64,000 bases of DNA from Lunularia cruciata (GCA_948567375.1 OX419756.1:22732552-22796551), one strand, 5' to 3'. Numbered from the stretch's first letter, positions 19,246-32,109 are shown. Notes: a model not told the origin generated them from the letters alone. Translations and numbers: made by a program.

Positions 19246-19691
19246 TGTGAGCCGGCTTGTCTCTCACTCAAGATGAACCTCTGATGGCTATTATGGTAGC
19301 GCACCATGGACTAAGAAGGCAAAGAACCCCAACTCCATCATACTCCTCCAAGGCTAACACTCCAAGACTCAAGACATTGCTCACTAGAGAACTCAATGAG
19401 AGAGAGATAGTTGCAAATGAAAGGATGATGAGTACCTCCTCACCCCTTGTTTATATACTTGTGAAATAGTTACGTACCAAAGTTACTAATTACCGTAGTA
19501 ACTCAAGTTACTAGACTAAAAGTCAAGTAAAGTTAAAAAGTAGAAAGGAATATCCATTCACATGAGCATATTCCTCTAAGCATGTGGTCTTATCTTGAAC
19601 AACCACTAAGTCAAGGATTCCTTCACATGGGCTATCCTTAATACCAAGCTAAATATCACAATACCACATACATGCACAAATGGGTGTTATA
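19246..19691 (-). repeat. 5' LTR of element A (internally deleted)
   Basis: It matches the 3' LTR at 1441-2131 but lacks about 240 bp of U3. The TATATAAAC box near 19452-19460 is kept. Confidence 0.88.
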
Positions 19692-21230
19692 TATCAGACC
19701 CGAGGAAGTCAACTTCATGTAAGAGGAAGAAGGGCTCGGTTTGGATCAGACCCGAAGAAGCTTACTTCGTGTCAGAGGAGGGAAAAACTCGGATAAGACG
19801 TTAAGGAGGGCAGACGCCAAAGGAGAAATAGAAGTTGCAGGTCAAGATTCTTGCGGGGGCTATATCTCAGTGACCACAACTCCAAATCAAGCGTGTTATA
19901 TCTCGTTGGAAGCGTCTTGTTCAGGGCTTTCCATTGCCACCAAAATCGCAAAGTTTAGAGGTTTGTAGAATAAGTTACAAGAATTTGAAGTTTCTGGAGT
20001 AGATGTACTTCGGATCAAAGTGTCTTCGGGTCAATGTGACTTCAGATTTTGTATTTCGAACTTCGGGTTTAAATGACATTCGGGTCTAAAGACTTTGCCT
20101 CAAGATGAAGATGACTAAATCAAAGGTAGCCGGACCTCGGAGTGTAGTGAAGGTGACTTTGGGAGTTTTGCCAGAGGGATCAGAGGAAGTTAGAATATGG
20201 AAAGAAGATAGCTAGGATACCCATGACTTCAATTTCAGTTTTGATTGAAGATGGAATAGAAATTGAAGGAGAAATAACAATAGTGAATAAACCCAAAGTG
20301 TAGAATCCGACAGTAAGTGTCTTTGGGTTAGTAACATGAGTGATTAGGGGAAAGTGGGTTACAAATTGAAGGTGTAGATAGTGTACCCATGCTTTCAATT
20401 ACAATTCTTGATGAGGATATAGTAGAATTAGCAAAAGAATTGATAATAGTTAGACCTGAGGTAAGAGAGATAGGAGTGCAGGTGTCTTCGGATTTGACAT
20501 TTGACACTTTAGAGAAGAGTGGGTCGAGAGATAGAGATTTAGAAGGCTTAACTATGATAGGAATTTCATATCAGGAAGGAGAAATGTTAGAATTAGTGGA
20601 GGAATTAGGAGTTGTGAAACCCAAGGACAAAGTAGTAGGAAGTAAGATTACTTTGGGTTTGGGTTTGAAAGCCGAGGACGAAGTAGACATCGGATCGGAT
20701 TAGTAACCGATTCGAGATTTGAAGAGACAGATATGAAAGGTTGCATTGTCATATGAGATCTGCAGGTTTGTAGAGTTGTTAGGAAGAGGTACATTAGGAA
20801 GATAACTGTCGATTGCTTCACTATTTAAGAGTGGCATTCACAGTATCATGTTGTTCAGTGCTCATAATTTCTAAGAATAGATAAAGCGAAGTGTTGTGAA
20901 GCAGTGCTCGTGAAGCAGTGCTTGAGCTTGATTCCGAGTATCAACTTTGTGATTGTGTTTGTGAATGTTTGGAGAAATTTGAAGTGCAAGTCAGAGTGTT
21001 TGTTGGATGTTGGATTCCACAGCCTCATTCTGTGTGTTTGATCCTAAGTGAAGTGCAATTGAAGCAATGCCTTGACAGATCTGAGAGGAATTGTAGTGTT
21101 GGTAGTATTCTGTATTTGTGAGTGCAGTGCAAAGTTGATGTGAAGCAATTTCAACCGAGGAAGTTGTGCCTTCAGTGGAGGGGTGGAACACAATTTTGAG
21201 GCAAAGTCATTTTGCAGTGAAGTGCCGTTT
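19692..21230 (+). repeat. Unclassified LTR-like or decayed retroelement sequence
   Basis: It starts with a roughly 41-bp near-duplicate (TCAGACCCGA(A/G)GAAG at about 19694 and 19747). The part at 19850-19990 matches the tandem units at 33665-34300 (GGAAGCRT...GGGCTTTCCAT...GACCAAAAT). A TATA-like TATTTAAG occurs near 20823. It contains the ORF at 20389-20703. It ends where element C begins. Probably part of another LTR element; no matching partner LTR is in the window. Confidence 0.4.
20200..20703 (+). pseudogene. Repeat-containing acidic ORF (104 codons open)
   Basis: From ATG 20389 to the stop at 20703 the frame is open. Upstream, in the same style but with stops, lies another copy of its unit. 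Three units of about 50-60 residues are visible, each built as an ISIxxxDGxELxxEL segment followed by xVxPKV and a VSLxL strand. The second unit shares IGVQVSSDL and TLEKSGS with the minus-strand relic at 1-292. The function is unknown; it looks like a decayed retroelement accessory protein. Confidence 0.4.
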
Positions 21231-23338
21231 TTGGGAGAGCCTGAATCAAAGTAAATCTGGGCCAATATTGGAGCATCAACTATATCCATGGTAGGTGCTT
21301 AATATATCTACTTCTGGAGCTTATCAACAAACAATACAATGGTTGTATGGCTTTAGTTCATCTTTGGTAAGGAATTGATGAGGTCTAAGCTTACATGTCC
21401 ATAACATGTAGATGGAATTGGTAATGGTTGAAGGAGTAACTTGGCTTCTAATTATTGGTTTTGTTGCATTAGTAGCTCTCACAATATTAAAAAAATTTTG
21501 AAACCTCTCATGACATTTTGTGCCACCATTACTCATGTTGTAGGGTACCCAAGGTCTTGTCCACACCCATGTGACCATCAATTTCTAAGCCATGGGTCTC
21601 TTGATGCCGCACAAGTTGTAGATCACTCTTGGTTTGGAATATAGATCTAGTTCTCATAGAATAGAAGGCCTTCCTTGAAGGAGAAAGTGATGTACTCCTT
21701 GTCATGTGCTACAAGATAACCTTTTGCTAATTGAAAGAAGTGGTCTTGCTATAAGAGGTCATAAACTCAATTTGGACTTTTGAGGCAATTGACATAGTCA
21801 TAATTTCTACTATTATGAGAGATTCAAGAAGAGTCTTCAAATCAGGTCATTGGAAATTACATAGAACTTGCCAAGTTTGTACTCAAACTTGATATCAAAT
21901 AACTATAGTTGTTCCTCCCATCTATGATTTTGACTCTTCATGTGCTCTAAATGTAAGGTCTATAGTAGAGGTTTATGATTTGTTTGCATGATCACTTGTT
22001 TCCCCCTAATAATGTCTCCATACCTTTGTGGAAAATACCATTGTTAGAGTAATTTCTTTCTATGGTGTTTAGTTGATGAGACACAAAGACAATGGGATGT
22101 AATCCATTTGGAAATTATTGCTATAATATAGCTCCAATGGCAAAGTTAGAGTATCAAAATCAACCATACAAGATAGTTGAAGATCATATGGTTGGAAGGT
22201 GGTCATGAAGACACCATATGCTTTAGTTTCTTGAATGTTTCTTTGTGCTTGGTGTTCCATTGAAAGCTTGATGTCTTTCCCAAGAGACCAATCAATAGTG
22301 CAAACACATGAGCATAATAGTGGATATACCAGGTAAAAACTTACCAATCTATTAAAAGTTTGCACTTTCATTATATCCTTAGGAGTAGGTCAATTGGTAA
22401 TGGCTTTGATTTTCTCCTCTTCTATCTTGATCTCCTCCAATGAGACATTATGACCCAAGAAGGTAATTTATTTATGCCAAAAGGTATACTTTGACTTCTT
22501 GCAGTAAAACTTGCATTGGCATAATCATCTTAGGACTTCTTGTATATGATTCTCATATTCTGCTTCAATCTTATTGAAGATTAGAATTTCATCTAAGATC
22601 ACTATCATATATCAATCCAATAGCCCATCCAAAACCCAATGCATTTGATTCATGAAAATTATTAGAGCACTAGTAAGCCTAAAAGGAAAAACCCTCCACT
22701 CAAAATGCACATAATTGGTGTAAAAGGTAGTCTTTTGCATATCTTCCCTATCAATAGAAATTTGCCAATAGCCACTTTGAAGATCCAACTTGGAGAATAT
22801 TGTGCTCCACTAAATTGATCCAACAAGTCATCAACTTGGAGCAAGGGATACGCATTCTTTATAGTTTATTTATTAAGTCCATTATAGTCAATATAGAATC
22901 AAAATCTTCCATCTTTCTTTGGTACAAGAGTAGTAGTGCTCCCCAAGGAGACATACTATGTTGTATGACATTCTTCTCTAATAACTTGATCAATGTTATT
23001 TAAAGCTCTTCTAATTGCTTTAATGAGGGTATATAGATTGGTCTACTCATAGAGTATTTCTTGGCAATAACTTTATCTTGAAGGGCATATCTCAATCAGA
23101 ATGAAACCTTTTTGAAAGATCATCTTGATACACATCTAAAAACTCTTGCACTGCATCTCAACCATTGATTTTTGAGGTTGTTTAGCCTCATTAGATTCTC
23201 ATTGCACAATTGACTTGATCCACATTGCAAAAGTGGTACTAACTTTCTCCAAAGCTTACTCTATAGTGTTTTTATTGAAAAGTTTCCAATATTGAGATTA
23301 ACTATTCTTAGATGTCTTACTTAGAAATGCCAAATAAC

Positions 23339-23554
23339 CTAATTGGTAATCTTTTCCTTGGTGTAGTATTTGAATTTTTCATTAGGTCTATCAAATTGAA
23401 CCTTATGATGTTCAAGCCAAGGCAGACCTAGAATGATATTATAGTGTATGAGAGCTACTACAAATCTCATACACTTTAAATACTCTTTCTCAATCTTAAA
23501 TGTAATAGGATATGAGATATGGAATGCATAATCTTTTCTTCCATCTACCATCAT
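23339..23554 (-). pseudogene. Element C protease fragment
   Basis: 71 open codons including FVVALIHYNIILGLPWLEHH, the last strand of a gypsy retropepsin that precedes RT. The active-site DSG part upstream is not intact. Confidence 0.6.
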
Positions 23555-24925
23555 AAATCTACTACCAAATATGGACTTGATAAGATTACATTATTATTTT
23601 GGTAATTATATAGATATGCAATTCTTAGAACTCTCACAATCAACCAAAATCATATAATAACAACAAGGTATCATATTTTGCAAGCATGTCAAACGTTTAT
23701 AGGTCAAACCTTCAATCTTTTTGGAAAAAATCAAGTTTCTAATAAGTGGCTTGATATCTCCTACTAGGATTTTTGTTTTATTGATCCTCATGTTCCACCA
23801 ATTCCATTTGGCAATGAGTCAAGGTCATCCATTTCTAGTTGGAAATTTGGCAACATGATGTCCTATTTGGCAACAATAGAAGCAATTGCTATTTTTCCAT
23901 ACTCTTTCTTTATCTATAGTGCCAAGTGTGGTCTTCATTGGATGGCATCAATCTTTATTAGTGTTGGCTCCTCCACTTGTGTGTGGTGTGTTATAGGTTT
24001 TGTGGAATTCTAGGTTGAAACCAAGTTGTAGTAACCAAGGAATCAAAGTGCTTAGCAAATTTCATGGCTTCTTCCATGTGTTTGGATTCCCATATGGTCA
24101 ATTCCAATGTAGTATATGATTTCAAGCATTTCAAAAATCAATTCAAATCTTTTCCTTCTAGTATCTCTAGAATTTACATTATGGTGTTTTGGAACTATGT
24201 GATGTAGCTCCTCATAGAATGAATTTATTTCAATTTTACCATCTATCTTGTGTGGCTCGTGCAACATTTAATACTTGGAATCTCCAATTATTATACTCAA
24301 TATCCAATTCTTTCCTTGTTAAAATTGGCATAAAATTAATCTTGAGTTTTCTCTACCCAAAATCACCATTATAATTTTTCCACTTTATCTAATTGGCTTG
24401 AAGCCAAAAGAATATATCTCTATACATCTTGAAAATTTGTAGTTTCAAAATAACACAAATTGAAAATGTGTAGCTTCAAAATAAACATAAATTTTCCACT
24501 ACAATAGAGAAATTCTTGCCTTAAAATACCTTTGGCTTTGGAAATCAAATTTTCTCCTCTTTCTTGAAATAATACTCTCTCTTTATGTGCTCTTGTCATT
24601 GATAATCTTTCTCTTCCAACAATCAAGTAAGGTGCTCAATTTGTTGTTGCATAGCAATGATAACTTTAGGTATTGATGTCATAACTATTACTCTATCAAA
24701 TTACATACTTGCCATTATCTAAGTTAATGTGTAGATGCAACATGTGCACTACTCCAAGTAAGTTACAATCAGAAGTATCAATAGTTCATCAAACACGGTG
24801 ATTGTATTCAAAAAATCCTCCACAAAGTGTTAGATGATACTTTGGTAGTACATGGACATCAAAATCCCAATGGTTTGGGAGAAATGGGTTTGGTGATCTA
24901 TACATTCTATCCATCCCATTCTTGC

Positions 24926-24942
24926 TTTGATACCAATATAAA
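24926..24942 (-). other. Primer binding site of element C
   Basis: Minus strand TTGGTATCAAAGCAAG closely matches the initiator-Met tRNA primer site TGGTATCAGAGC of plant gypsy elements. Confidence 0.65.
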
Positions 24943-24945
24943 ATA

Positions 24946-25441
24946 CCAAGGAGAGAAATAGGAGAATGGAAGACCAAAGTGGAAGGTCACATTGAGACTC
25001 TCGAGTAAAGGAAACTTCATATGTGTAGCTTGAGCTTGGCTTGGGTATTTATAAGTAACTTGGGTATAAGATTCCCTTGGAGCTTCCAAGGAAGGTTCAT
25101 TCTAGGAGCCACTTTACTTAGAGTGCAAGTTAAGCTAGCCGTTTACTTGGTGTACAAGCGAAGGTAGCCATCAACTTGGCATACAAGTTACTCTACCCTT
25201 GGAAGGTTCTTGGGTGCTTCTATAATATTCTACTCACAAACTCTCTTGATGCTTCTAGCACATTCTTTAGGTTAGCTGTACTTCATTTTGCTATATTTGC
25301 ATAGACTACTAACTCATTAGCTCTACTAACTTGTCTACTAACTCCACATTATTATATTAGATGGATAGACCTAAGGATGTTAATGGACTATAAAGTCTAA
25401 TTATGAAATCTCTATACACATTAATATATCCATCCATCTCA
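24946..25441 (-). repeat. Putative 5' LTR of element C
   Basis: Lies directly upstream of the primer site. The minus strand starts TGAGATGG and has a TATA box (TTATAAATACC) near 25045-25060. The right boundary is provisional, since no partner LTR is in the window. Confidence 0.45.
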
Positions 25442-25577
25442 CCAAAACATCCCATGAGTCATCATGCCCTTGTGTGTACTTCCTCTAGTAGAAAACCATA
25501 GTCCCACATGAATTGAAACAACTACTTACCTTATGTCATGGGCCATTGTACCATATGATAACCTTAAAATATGTCAC

Positions 25578-25766
25578 ATAATATTCCATAAAGTCTTTGA
25601 CTATGGACTGAAGGATATTTTATAAATTCATACTTGCTCTATAATAGCTCCATCCATACTCCATTGCCATCCCATAATAATATTCCATAAAGTCTTTGAC
25701 TATGGACTGAAGGATATTTTATAAATTCATACTTGCTCTATAATAGCTCCATCCATACTCCATTGC
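25578..25766. repeat. 99-bp tandem duplication
   Basis: Two copies with period 99, beginning ATAATATTCCATAAAG at 25578 and 25677, identical over about 90 bp. Confidence 0.9.
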
Positions 25767-25859
25767 AAGGAAAGAGGTCATCTATTGCACCTTATATCCC
25801 CTATAAGAATAACATCCAAATTTATAATCTTACTTCTCCTATCTCCAACATAAAGGATG

Positions 25860-26460
25860 TGAGGAATGAACTCTCTAGATAAAGGTCATCCTCTCTCTCT
25901 CAAATCCCTAAGCTTAGAAACCTCACCTCTCAAAGTCATCTTCCTCTCTTAATGCCACCTAAACAACTCAAGAGTGAATCTAAAGTATAAGGGTAGCTCA
26001 AGATCATCTAAAACTCATGGTCTTTCCAAGGAACAACATCTATCCTCACATAAGGCTCCTCTTTAGGCCTTCCTATCAAAGTCATCCTTGTTTGAGTTGC
26101 TTGGGTATGAGTATCTTGACCAGCATCATGTCTTGAATATGTAGCCTTGGTGTGAGCTGTCTATGTTGCATGGGTAAGAGTCTTTGGAACTCCAATGTAT
26201 CTTTTTTTATGGCCCAAGTAGTCTTCTCAAGAGAGCGCCTTTCTATCCCACTAGTTTGAAACCCATGAGCAACCTTCTCTATAGAGTCTATCTGAGTTCC
26301 CATATGCACAACCAACTCTATAGGGTATCTCCTAGCCTCATCATCAAGGAAGGTCCTCATATCCTCATAAGCTCCTTCTAGCTCTATCTTCACCTCATCT
26401 AGAGTTCCTTGGATCTAAGCTAACTCAGACCGGGTCCTCCTAAAGTGTCCAAGGTAACTC
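25860..26460 (-). pseudogene. Gag-like coiled-coil relic
   Basis: Open from 26393 to 26082 on the minus strand with a helical, charged product (KIELEGAYEDMRTFLDDEARR then HMGTQIDSIEKVA), followed by stop-ridden sequence. It starts about 130 bp inside the LTR at 26526-27061, as a gag would if that LTR reads on the minus strand. Confidence 0.4.
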
Positions 26461-26525
26461 TAAACTCTCAACTGTAAAATATCACTTGAACTTGATAACA
26501 CTTTTCCATCAATTATGTGTGTTCT

Positions 26526-27061
26526 TGTAATACCATTAGCTGGACAGATTATATAGAGGTGCATATTGGCTTGGTAATATCTTTAAGGATGTTATATATG
26601 ATGGTCTAAGTAGATTAGATAGAGATATCACCAAAAGAGTTCTTCTACTAATAGAGCAAAGATCAAAAACACCTTGAAAACTTTAGAGTCAATTTTAGAG
26701 GCCTAAATAAAAGAAGTGTTTCTTTCTCATTGAGAGCTTTTCAATGGTATCTCACCTATGTTGTTTTGAGCTTCCGACAAGAAGATTCTCCAAATATTTC
26801 CTTTGGTCAAACTTGTTTGACCAACCAAATGGGACAATGATCAATATGTCACCAATCCATACATCTAACTAAAGATGGAGCTCACTGATGTGTCACCAAT
26901 ACATGTTTTTGATCCAAGGGTGTAGCTCCCTTTGATTGGATCTTCTTTGTTATATAATAAAGACAATGTGCTCCTTTGGGGCATCAGAGTATTGAAGAAT
27001 GAAACCTTGTGTTTCTTTGGTGTTTGTTTTCTTGTGTTTCTCTTGTCCTTGGAAAATTACA
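26526..27061. repeat. LTR, family D, copy 1
   Basis: 536 bp bounded by TGTAATACC and AAATTACA. It is the approximate reverse complement of 52778-53351. TATA-like sequences occur on both strands near 26948-26958, so orientation is unsettled. No target duplication is visible. Confidence 0.7.
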
Positions 27062-27191
27062 ATGCCACAAGCTTATTTAATTGTGCCAATCTCTCAACTC
27101 TAGTACTCTTCTCAATCTTGAAACTCATCTTCTTTTTATCACTAACGCTTGCATGTTGTGGTTTGCATAGCCCATGAAAAAGTAAATTAGT

Positions 27192-27671
27192 ATGGCTTAT
27201 CTTTATATTAGTGGAGTAGATTGTATGATGGATCCCACAGTTGAGATGTTGCCATATGAGCAATACCTGTACATGTATGCAATTGATCACGTGGGTTACG
27301 ATCTTAGCCTTTTCAAGGCTCCGATGTATATAAGTGGTGGAGAGTTGAGACAGCAAGGGGGAGGGGGTGTTTTAGTGGGAGCAGTCTCAAGTGGGAGTAG
27401 TATGTTGAGAGTGAGAGTTGTAGTAGAGCATGAAGACCAAGCATTGGAGAGAGTAATTGATTTAGAGATGTCCCATGCTCCCAATTTGCGACTCCCAAAT
27501 CCTTTTCTCATTAGGCTTCAAATTCTACACTATGTCGGCTTACAAGATTGGATGGTGATATATTTTGGGGCAGCATTCATGGAATTAGTGATGGGAAACC
27601 TGGATCATGTTGTCCTTCTAGTGCTTGCTTATGAGCAAGTATTAGATCTACCAATTTATGTGCTCTTATAG
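27192..27671 (+). CDS. Hypothetical 159-codon ORF
   Basis: Open from an ATG 130 bp right of an LTR to a stop at 27669-27671, unusually long for this decayed region. The product has a hydrophobic C-terminal third and a Gly-rich turn (QQGGGGVLVG). No family is recognised. The antisense strand between 27057 and 27140 encodes a different, coiled-coil-like fragment. It may be gag-like or chance. Confidence 0.2.
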   Translation: MAYLYISGVDCMMDPTVEMLPYEQYLYMYAIDHVGYDLSLFKAPMYISGGELRQQGGGGVLVGAVSSGSSMLRVRVVVEHEDQALERVIDLEMSHAPNLRLPNPFLIRLQILHYVGLQDWMVIYFGAAFMELVMGNLDHVVLLVLAYEQVLDLPIYVLL

Positions 27672-29430
27672 ATGGAGAACAACTCAATTTCTCTCATGAG
27701 CTTCAAGGTGGATTTGTGGGGTCCATTTGTCAAAAAGTGAGAGAATAAATGATAAACATATAAGAGATTGGGTCCCAAGAGGAAAACTCAAGAGATTTTG
27801 GACCATCAAAGGAGTTCAAGGAAGGCATTTGAGTAGAAAAGACTATGGTTGGAGAGAAGAGCTAACATGCTACAATCTGAAGCCATATATCAGATGATTT
27901 GAGCAAATTCTATGAGGGATATGATCAATTAAATCAAAGAGGGTAGAATTTATACCCATGAGCACAAAATAGGCCATTTGGAGAGATTCAAGAGACATTT
28001 TCATGATTTGTTAGTGGTGTTAAAGAGTAAAAGAAGTGTTTATAGTACTAAGTACAATAATTTCGGTTTTAGGTTAATCTCAAATCAGATCTGGTTGATT
28101 GAAGTTGGTGTTTGTGGGATGTAAGGTGTTGGAAAAGAGCTAATGATTAGGTTTGGAATTTTGGTCACTCCTCAAGTTGTGGTGTGAGTCACCTTATGAA
28201 AATTTCTAGTGTTGTTGATGTTAGGTTTTGAACCTTTGTGCAAATTTTTTATGTAAATTCATCAAAAAAATAATTCAGGGTCTTGGATCAAGTATACCTG
28301 GGTCTATAGAGCTCACAAGTTAGCCTAGCTCAAGAATTGATCTATATCTAAGGATTAGGGTTGTATTAAACCATCAAATTCTCCAAAGGATTAGGGTTGT
28401 ATTAAACCATCAAATTCTCCAAAGGATTAGTCTAGGGCAAAATCAGCTACTATAGAAAATTTGGTTTGCTGTGGGTCCATGAAGAGTGAGAGTTGATGAA
28501 ACAAGTTCTACTAAAATAATATCATAAGGTCGGTAGAGCAATTCTATCTTCAATCATGAATGACTAGCAATTCTCCTATTCTTGTGATTGTGGTTGAGGA
28601 TTTTAGATTGCTGGAGTGCTTTTGAGGATCAAGTGTACCTATGATTCAAAAATCTAGGGAAAGGTTTCCAAGAACCAGGAGCAAATCCTAAATTAGGGAT
28701 TTCAAAATTAGGATTAAAATTACAAAAAATTGGCCAAGTTTGGGAGCTTGTCAGTGGAAATTTCATAATCAAATTATGGATTATATCCTATCATTAGAAA
28801 TATTATCTCACATGATTTCCATTGAATCCTAGAACACTTGAATCCAAGTCATACACAAAATATTATGTCCATATGATTTTCATAGACTTTTTCCCCATCA
28901 AAAAGACATAGAAGTTCCCCACTTGGATTAATAGTGGTTGAAATTTAAAGAAAAAATCAGAGAAAGCTTGGAGTATATATTGAAATTAGCTTGATGATAG
29001 AGCAAGAAGGCTCTGAATTTTTTTTTCTGACAAAAAATATAGAAAGTTATTGTCAAATTCTTGTGATTAAGAAGTGACAATAACTTTCTATGTGATTGGA
29101 TCCTCTTTGTGCTTGCATGCCTATTTTTCCACCCAGTTGGCTTGGATTGATGTGCGGGCATTGGACTTAGGTTCCTTCCTTTGGGGTGTGCTATGTTTTT
29201 CTCCTTGGTAATGTTGGAAGTGTTGACCAATAGACGAGGAGTGTGTGTTGTGATGGCAGGTTAGGTTAACTATTACTTCCCTACTTGGTAGAAGGAATTT
29301 TAGAAACAAGAGTGGAGGGTTCTATTGGTTGGGTACCATAAGCACTCAAATCAGTAGTGACAAGTTTATGCACAACCTTTGTTCCATAAGCTCCACAGCT
29401 AGGCACCTTGTGTGTTCCTAGAGAGAGAAA
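27672..29430. other. No gene seen
   Basis: AT-rich, stop-dense sequence. The only structure noted is the 36-bp tandem repeat at 28350-28430. Confidence 0.5.
28350..28430. repeat. 36-bp tandem repeat
   Basis: AAGGATTAGGGTTGTATTAA-type unit starting at 28350, 28386 and (partial) 28422. Confidence 0.9.
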
Positions 29431-29439
29431 GGCAAAGTA

Positions 29440-29960
29440 CAACAACATATCTAATTAAGCCAATCACTCTAATCTAGTACTCTCCTCAATCTTGAAACTC
29501 ATATCCTTCTCTGTCACTAGTCTATCTAACTCTACCAGTCTATGTACTCTAGTACTATACTCACTCTTAAAATGCTTCTCCTTCTCTACAGCTAGCCTAT
29601 ATAACTCTACCAACCTCTCAGTTCTAATACACTCCTAACCCTCCCTTGATCTCACTCCCAAAGAGTGTAGTGGTTCCTCTCTATCCCCTATACTCAGACC
29701 ATGATGTGCTCCTCTACCATGATAATGCTCCTTGTCACATCCTAACTTTATCATAAGGAAGTATCTCCATATCACTCTCTACTCCCATGTCATCATGTAA
29801 AGGGTAAATAGTCCTCTCCACTCTCACGTCATCATATAATGGATCCGTATCACTCTCTTCTTCCACAAGATGCATAGTGTTCTCTAGAGAGTCAACAAGG
29901 AAAATCACTACTCCACCATCAAAGCCAAGGTCAACCCAAGGAAGGTGACCTATGCCCAAA
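29440..29960 (-). pseudogene. Coiled-coil relic with 25-residue repeats
   Basis: The minus strand encodes successive units RLVELYRLAVEKEKHFK and RLVELDRLVTEKDMSFK, each followed by a STR box, at about 29470-29620. A stop-interrupted third unit follows. Upstream, 29735-29959 is open and acidic with repeats of the type LYDDVRVE/LHDDMGVE. A related MSFKIE-STR segment lies at 27080-27140 on the same strand. The family is unknown; it looks like an internally repeated coiled coil. Confidence 0.4.
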
Positions 29961-32100
29961 CCCTTTACAATAATAAACCAAAAAAATACTAAGGCAATAA
30001 AGCAATAATCATCAAAAAATCATATTTTATCATGGTAAAGAGAAGATCTCATATGCCAAGAAAACACAAGGTTTTAAAAGGATAATATTTAATTACACTC
30101 TTGCTCACCATCTTCTATATGCTACTCATCTTGGTCTTCTACATCTACCTCCTCTTCCTCATAGATGTAGACCTCCTCCTCTTCTCCATTGCTCGTGTAT
30201 GAGATCTCATCCTCAATCAACCCTCTCTCCATAAGCCTCATTACTAATGTTCACCATAAAAGTGAGCCGCCTCCTATGAACTCTGCCCAAATGAGTATGC
30301 TTGTCCCAACTACTTGCAAACTATATACACAATGGGATCTAAAAATTACAATGATAACTCTCAAAAACACAATTATAATTGAAACTCAAGGAAATAAGAA
30401 GCTAAAAAAAGGGAGTAAAAGTAAAGCTAACATCTAAGCAAATATGAGAAGTACAAGCTAAAGCTAACCTTTGAGCAAAGATGAGAAGTACAAGCAAAGG
30501 AGAGGAGCAAAGTAAGTAGGAGAGAGACAACAATAAGATGTAAAGTATTTGAGACAACAACAAGAATTTAGGACAAAAATATAAGTTGAGGATGAGTGAC
30601 ATATTTTGGAGTGTATTAGTTAGGAGTTTGCTTGTAAAAAATTCAAATGTGAAATCAAGATTTCATTTGGGGAGATTGCAACAATTCAAGAGTTATGTGA
30701 TGAAATTGAGTTTTGGAACTAAAATTTACGTACATGTAGACAAGGGTATTGGAGGCCAAAAAACATTTGATATCATTGAGTCAAGATGTGTTTCTTGAAT
30801 CTCTTGCAATGCTTGCTTGATTTTGAGCTTATCAAGCCAACCCCACCTTATATAAGTCATATAATTTCTAAGGATACTACATCTAATCATCCAATGTACT
30901 TCTTGGGTTTCCTCCATATTCCCTTCTCCCACCATTCTTTCACATCATGATATCACCATGTGAATTTCCTCACTAGGTTCTTCTTCATGCTCGTTTTCAC
31001 ATGACTACATTGTGACTAAGACCCCTACTAACCTTTGAATGACTGAATAATGACTTTACTTCAGTTTCACCTTCTCAAACTTTGGTCATAAACTTCCTCT
31101 ATCTCTCTCACTTTCACTCCCTCAATAAGTGCCTTAAATTTTGGGAATGCTTCTTTCTTTATCTATGACTCTTTCTTCCTTCTATCTTCACTTTTTTCTA
31201 TCACTCTCCCTCACTTTCTCTCAATAAGGCCTTGTGTTATTCTCGTTCTCTATTCTTTCTTGAAATTTTGAAAATATCCACTCTTCCCTTCCTTCCTCTT
31301 TCCACTCCCCATTTGAAAATAATATTTGAAAATGCTACCATCTTGATCCCAAAATGCTCCCAAATTCCCAATTCAAAATGGCTCCTTCTCTCACTCAAAA
31401 TCTTTCTTTCTTTCAAACATGTTTACTCTCTCCTTCCTTCCTATTTCCCTTCCCAATTTGAAAATGCTCAAAATGCTCCCAAAGTCCCTATTTATAAATT
31501 CCCATTATCACATGCTTCTAAAATAAAATATGCTCATGTTTCTCACTTTCTTTTTCCTTTTCATGACTTCTCAACTATTCCTTGGATGGACAAATTCACT
31601 CACAATTTTATACCCACTCTCTCAATTCACAAAAAAAATTCTGAATGATATAAATTTTCCTTTCCAAACATTCAAGAATCAATTCTAACTCCAATAAAAA
31701 TTGCAAACACCTCTCACATCCTTTATTCCTCATCCTTGATTGTGTTTCTTGCTTGCCATGACACCTTTTCATAAATGACTTGATTCACGCAATAAGTTTT
31801 TCCCATTTCAGTAAAGACTCTTCTACTCTCTCACATTCATACTCTAGAACTCTTCTCCTTTCTCACTAAAACTTGTGAACTCAAGAGCTCATTCTCCTTT
31901 GTCACACATTTCATAGATATAGTGGCCATCACATGCATATACCATGCATGCCAAATTTCTCTTCAAATACTATCTAAATCTTACAATGTCAAATTCCTCA
32001 TAGCCCACCATTAAAAAATAGAAAATACACTTGTGCATAAATAAAAACAAGTAAAAATACATGAAGACCATTGTCTAGTATTCAAGATCCCATTAGGTTT
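29961..32100. other. No gene seen
   Basis: AT-rich, mostly pyrimidine-biased on the plus strand from 31050 to 31650. A Glu-rich minus-strand fragment lies near 30090-30245 but has stops. Confidence 0.45.
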
Positions 32101-32109
32101 TGATTAAAT

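Larger units (their letters stand above)
1441..19691 (-). mobile_element. Element A: nested Ty3/gypsy LTR retrotransposon
   Basis: The element reads on the minus strand. Its 5' LTR is at 19246-19691, a tRNA-type primer site at 19225-19241, gag at about 16860-17723, protease at about 15730-16881, RT at 4096-4827, RNase H and integrase at 2447-4092, a polypurine tract at 2132-2140 and the 3' LTR at 1441-2131. Element B is inserted at the start of the RT region. LTRs begin TGTAACACCC and end CCGGCTCACA on the minus strand. Over about 395 shared bases the two LTRs differ at about five sites, so insertion is fairly recent. No 5-bp target duplication is visible. It has a frameshift in the gag zinc knuckle, in-frame stops in pol and a U3 deletion in the 5' LTR, so it is not autonomous. 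Confidence 0.9.
21250..25441 (-). mobile_element. Element C: strongly decayed Ty3/gypsy retrotransposon
   Basis: Minus-strand fragments in order: putative 5' LTR (24946-25441), iMet-type primer site (about 24926-24942), gag with a zinc knuckle near 23840-23880 (CFYCCQIGHHVAKF, last Cys lost), protease strand NIILGLPWLEHH (23400-23450), RT (about 22070-22850: DDLLDQFSGAQY, with further RT motifs out of frame) and integrase (about 21250-21800). Many stops and frameshifts are present. The 3' end and 3' LTR are missing, replaced near 21240 by other repeat sequence. Confidence 0.7.

Noticed and set aside
27192-27671. A new intact host gene
   Set aside because: No domain, a repeat-rich neighbourhood and an antisense coiled-coil fragment; kept only as a low-confidence hypothetical ORF.
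28350-28430. Interstitial telomere-like repeat (TTAGGG appears)
   Set aside because: TTAGGG occurs once per 36-bp unit, not in tandem, so it is an ordinary minisatellite.
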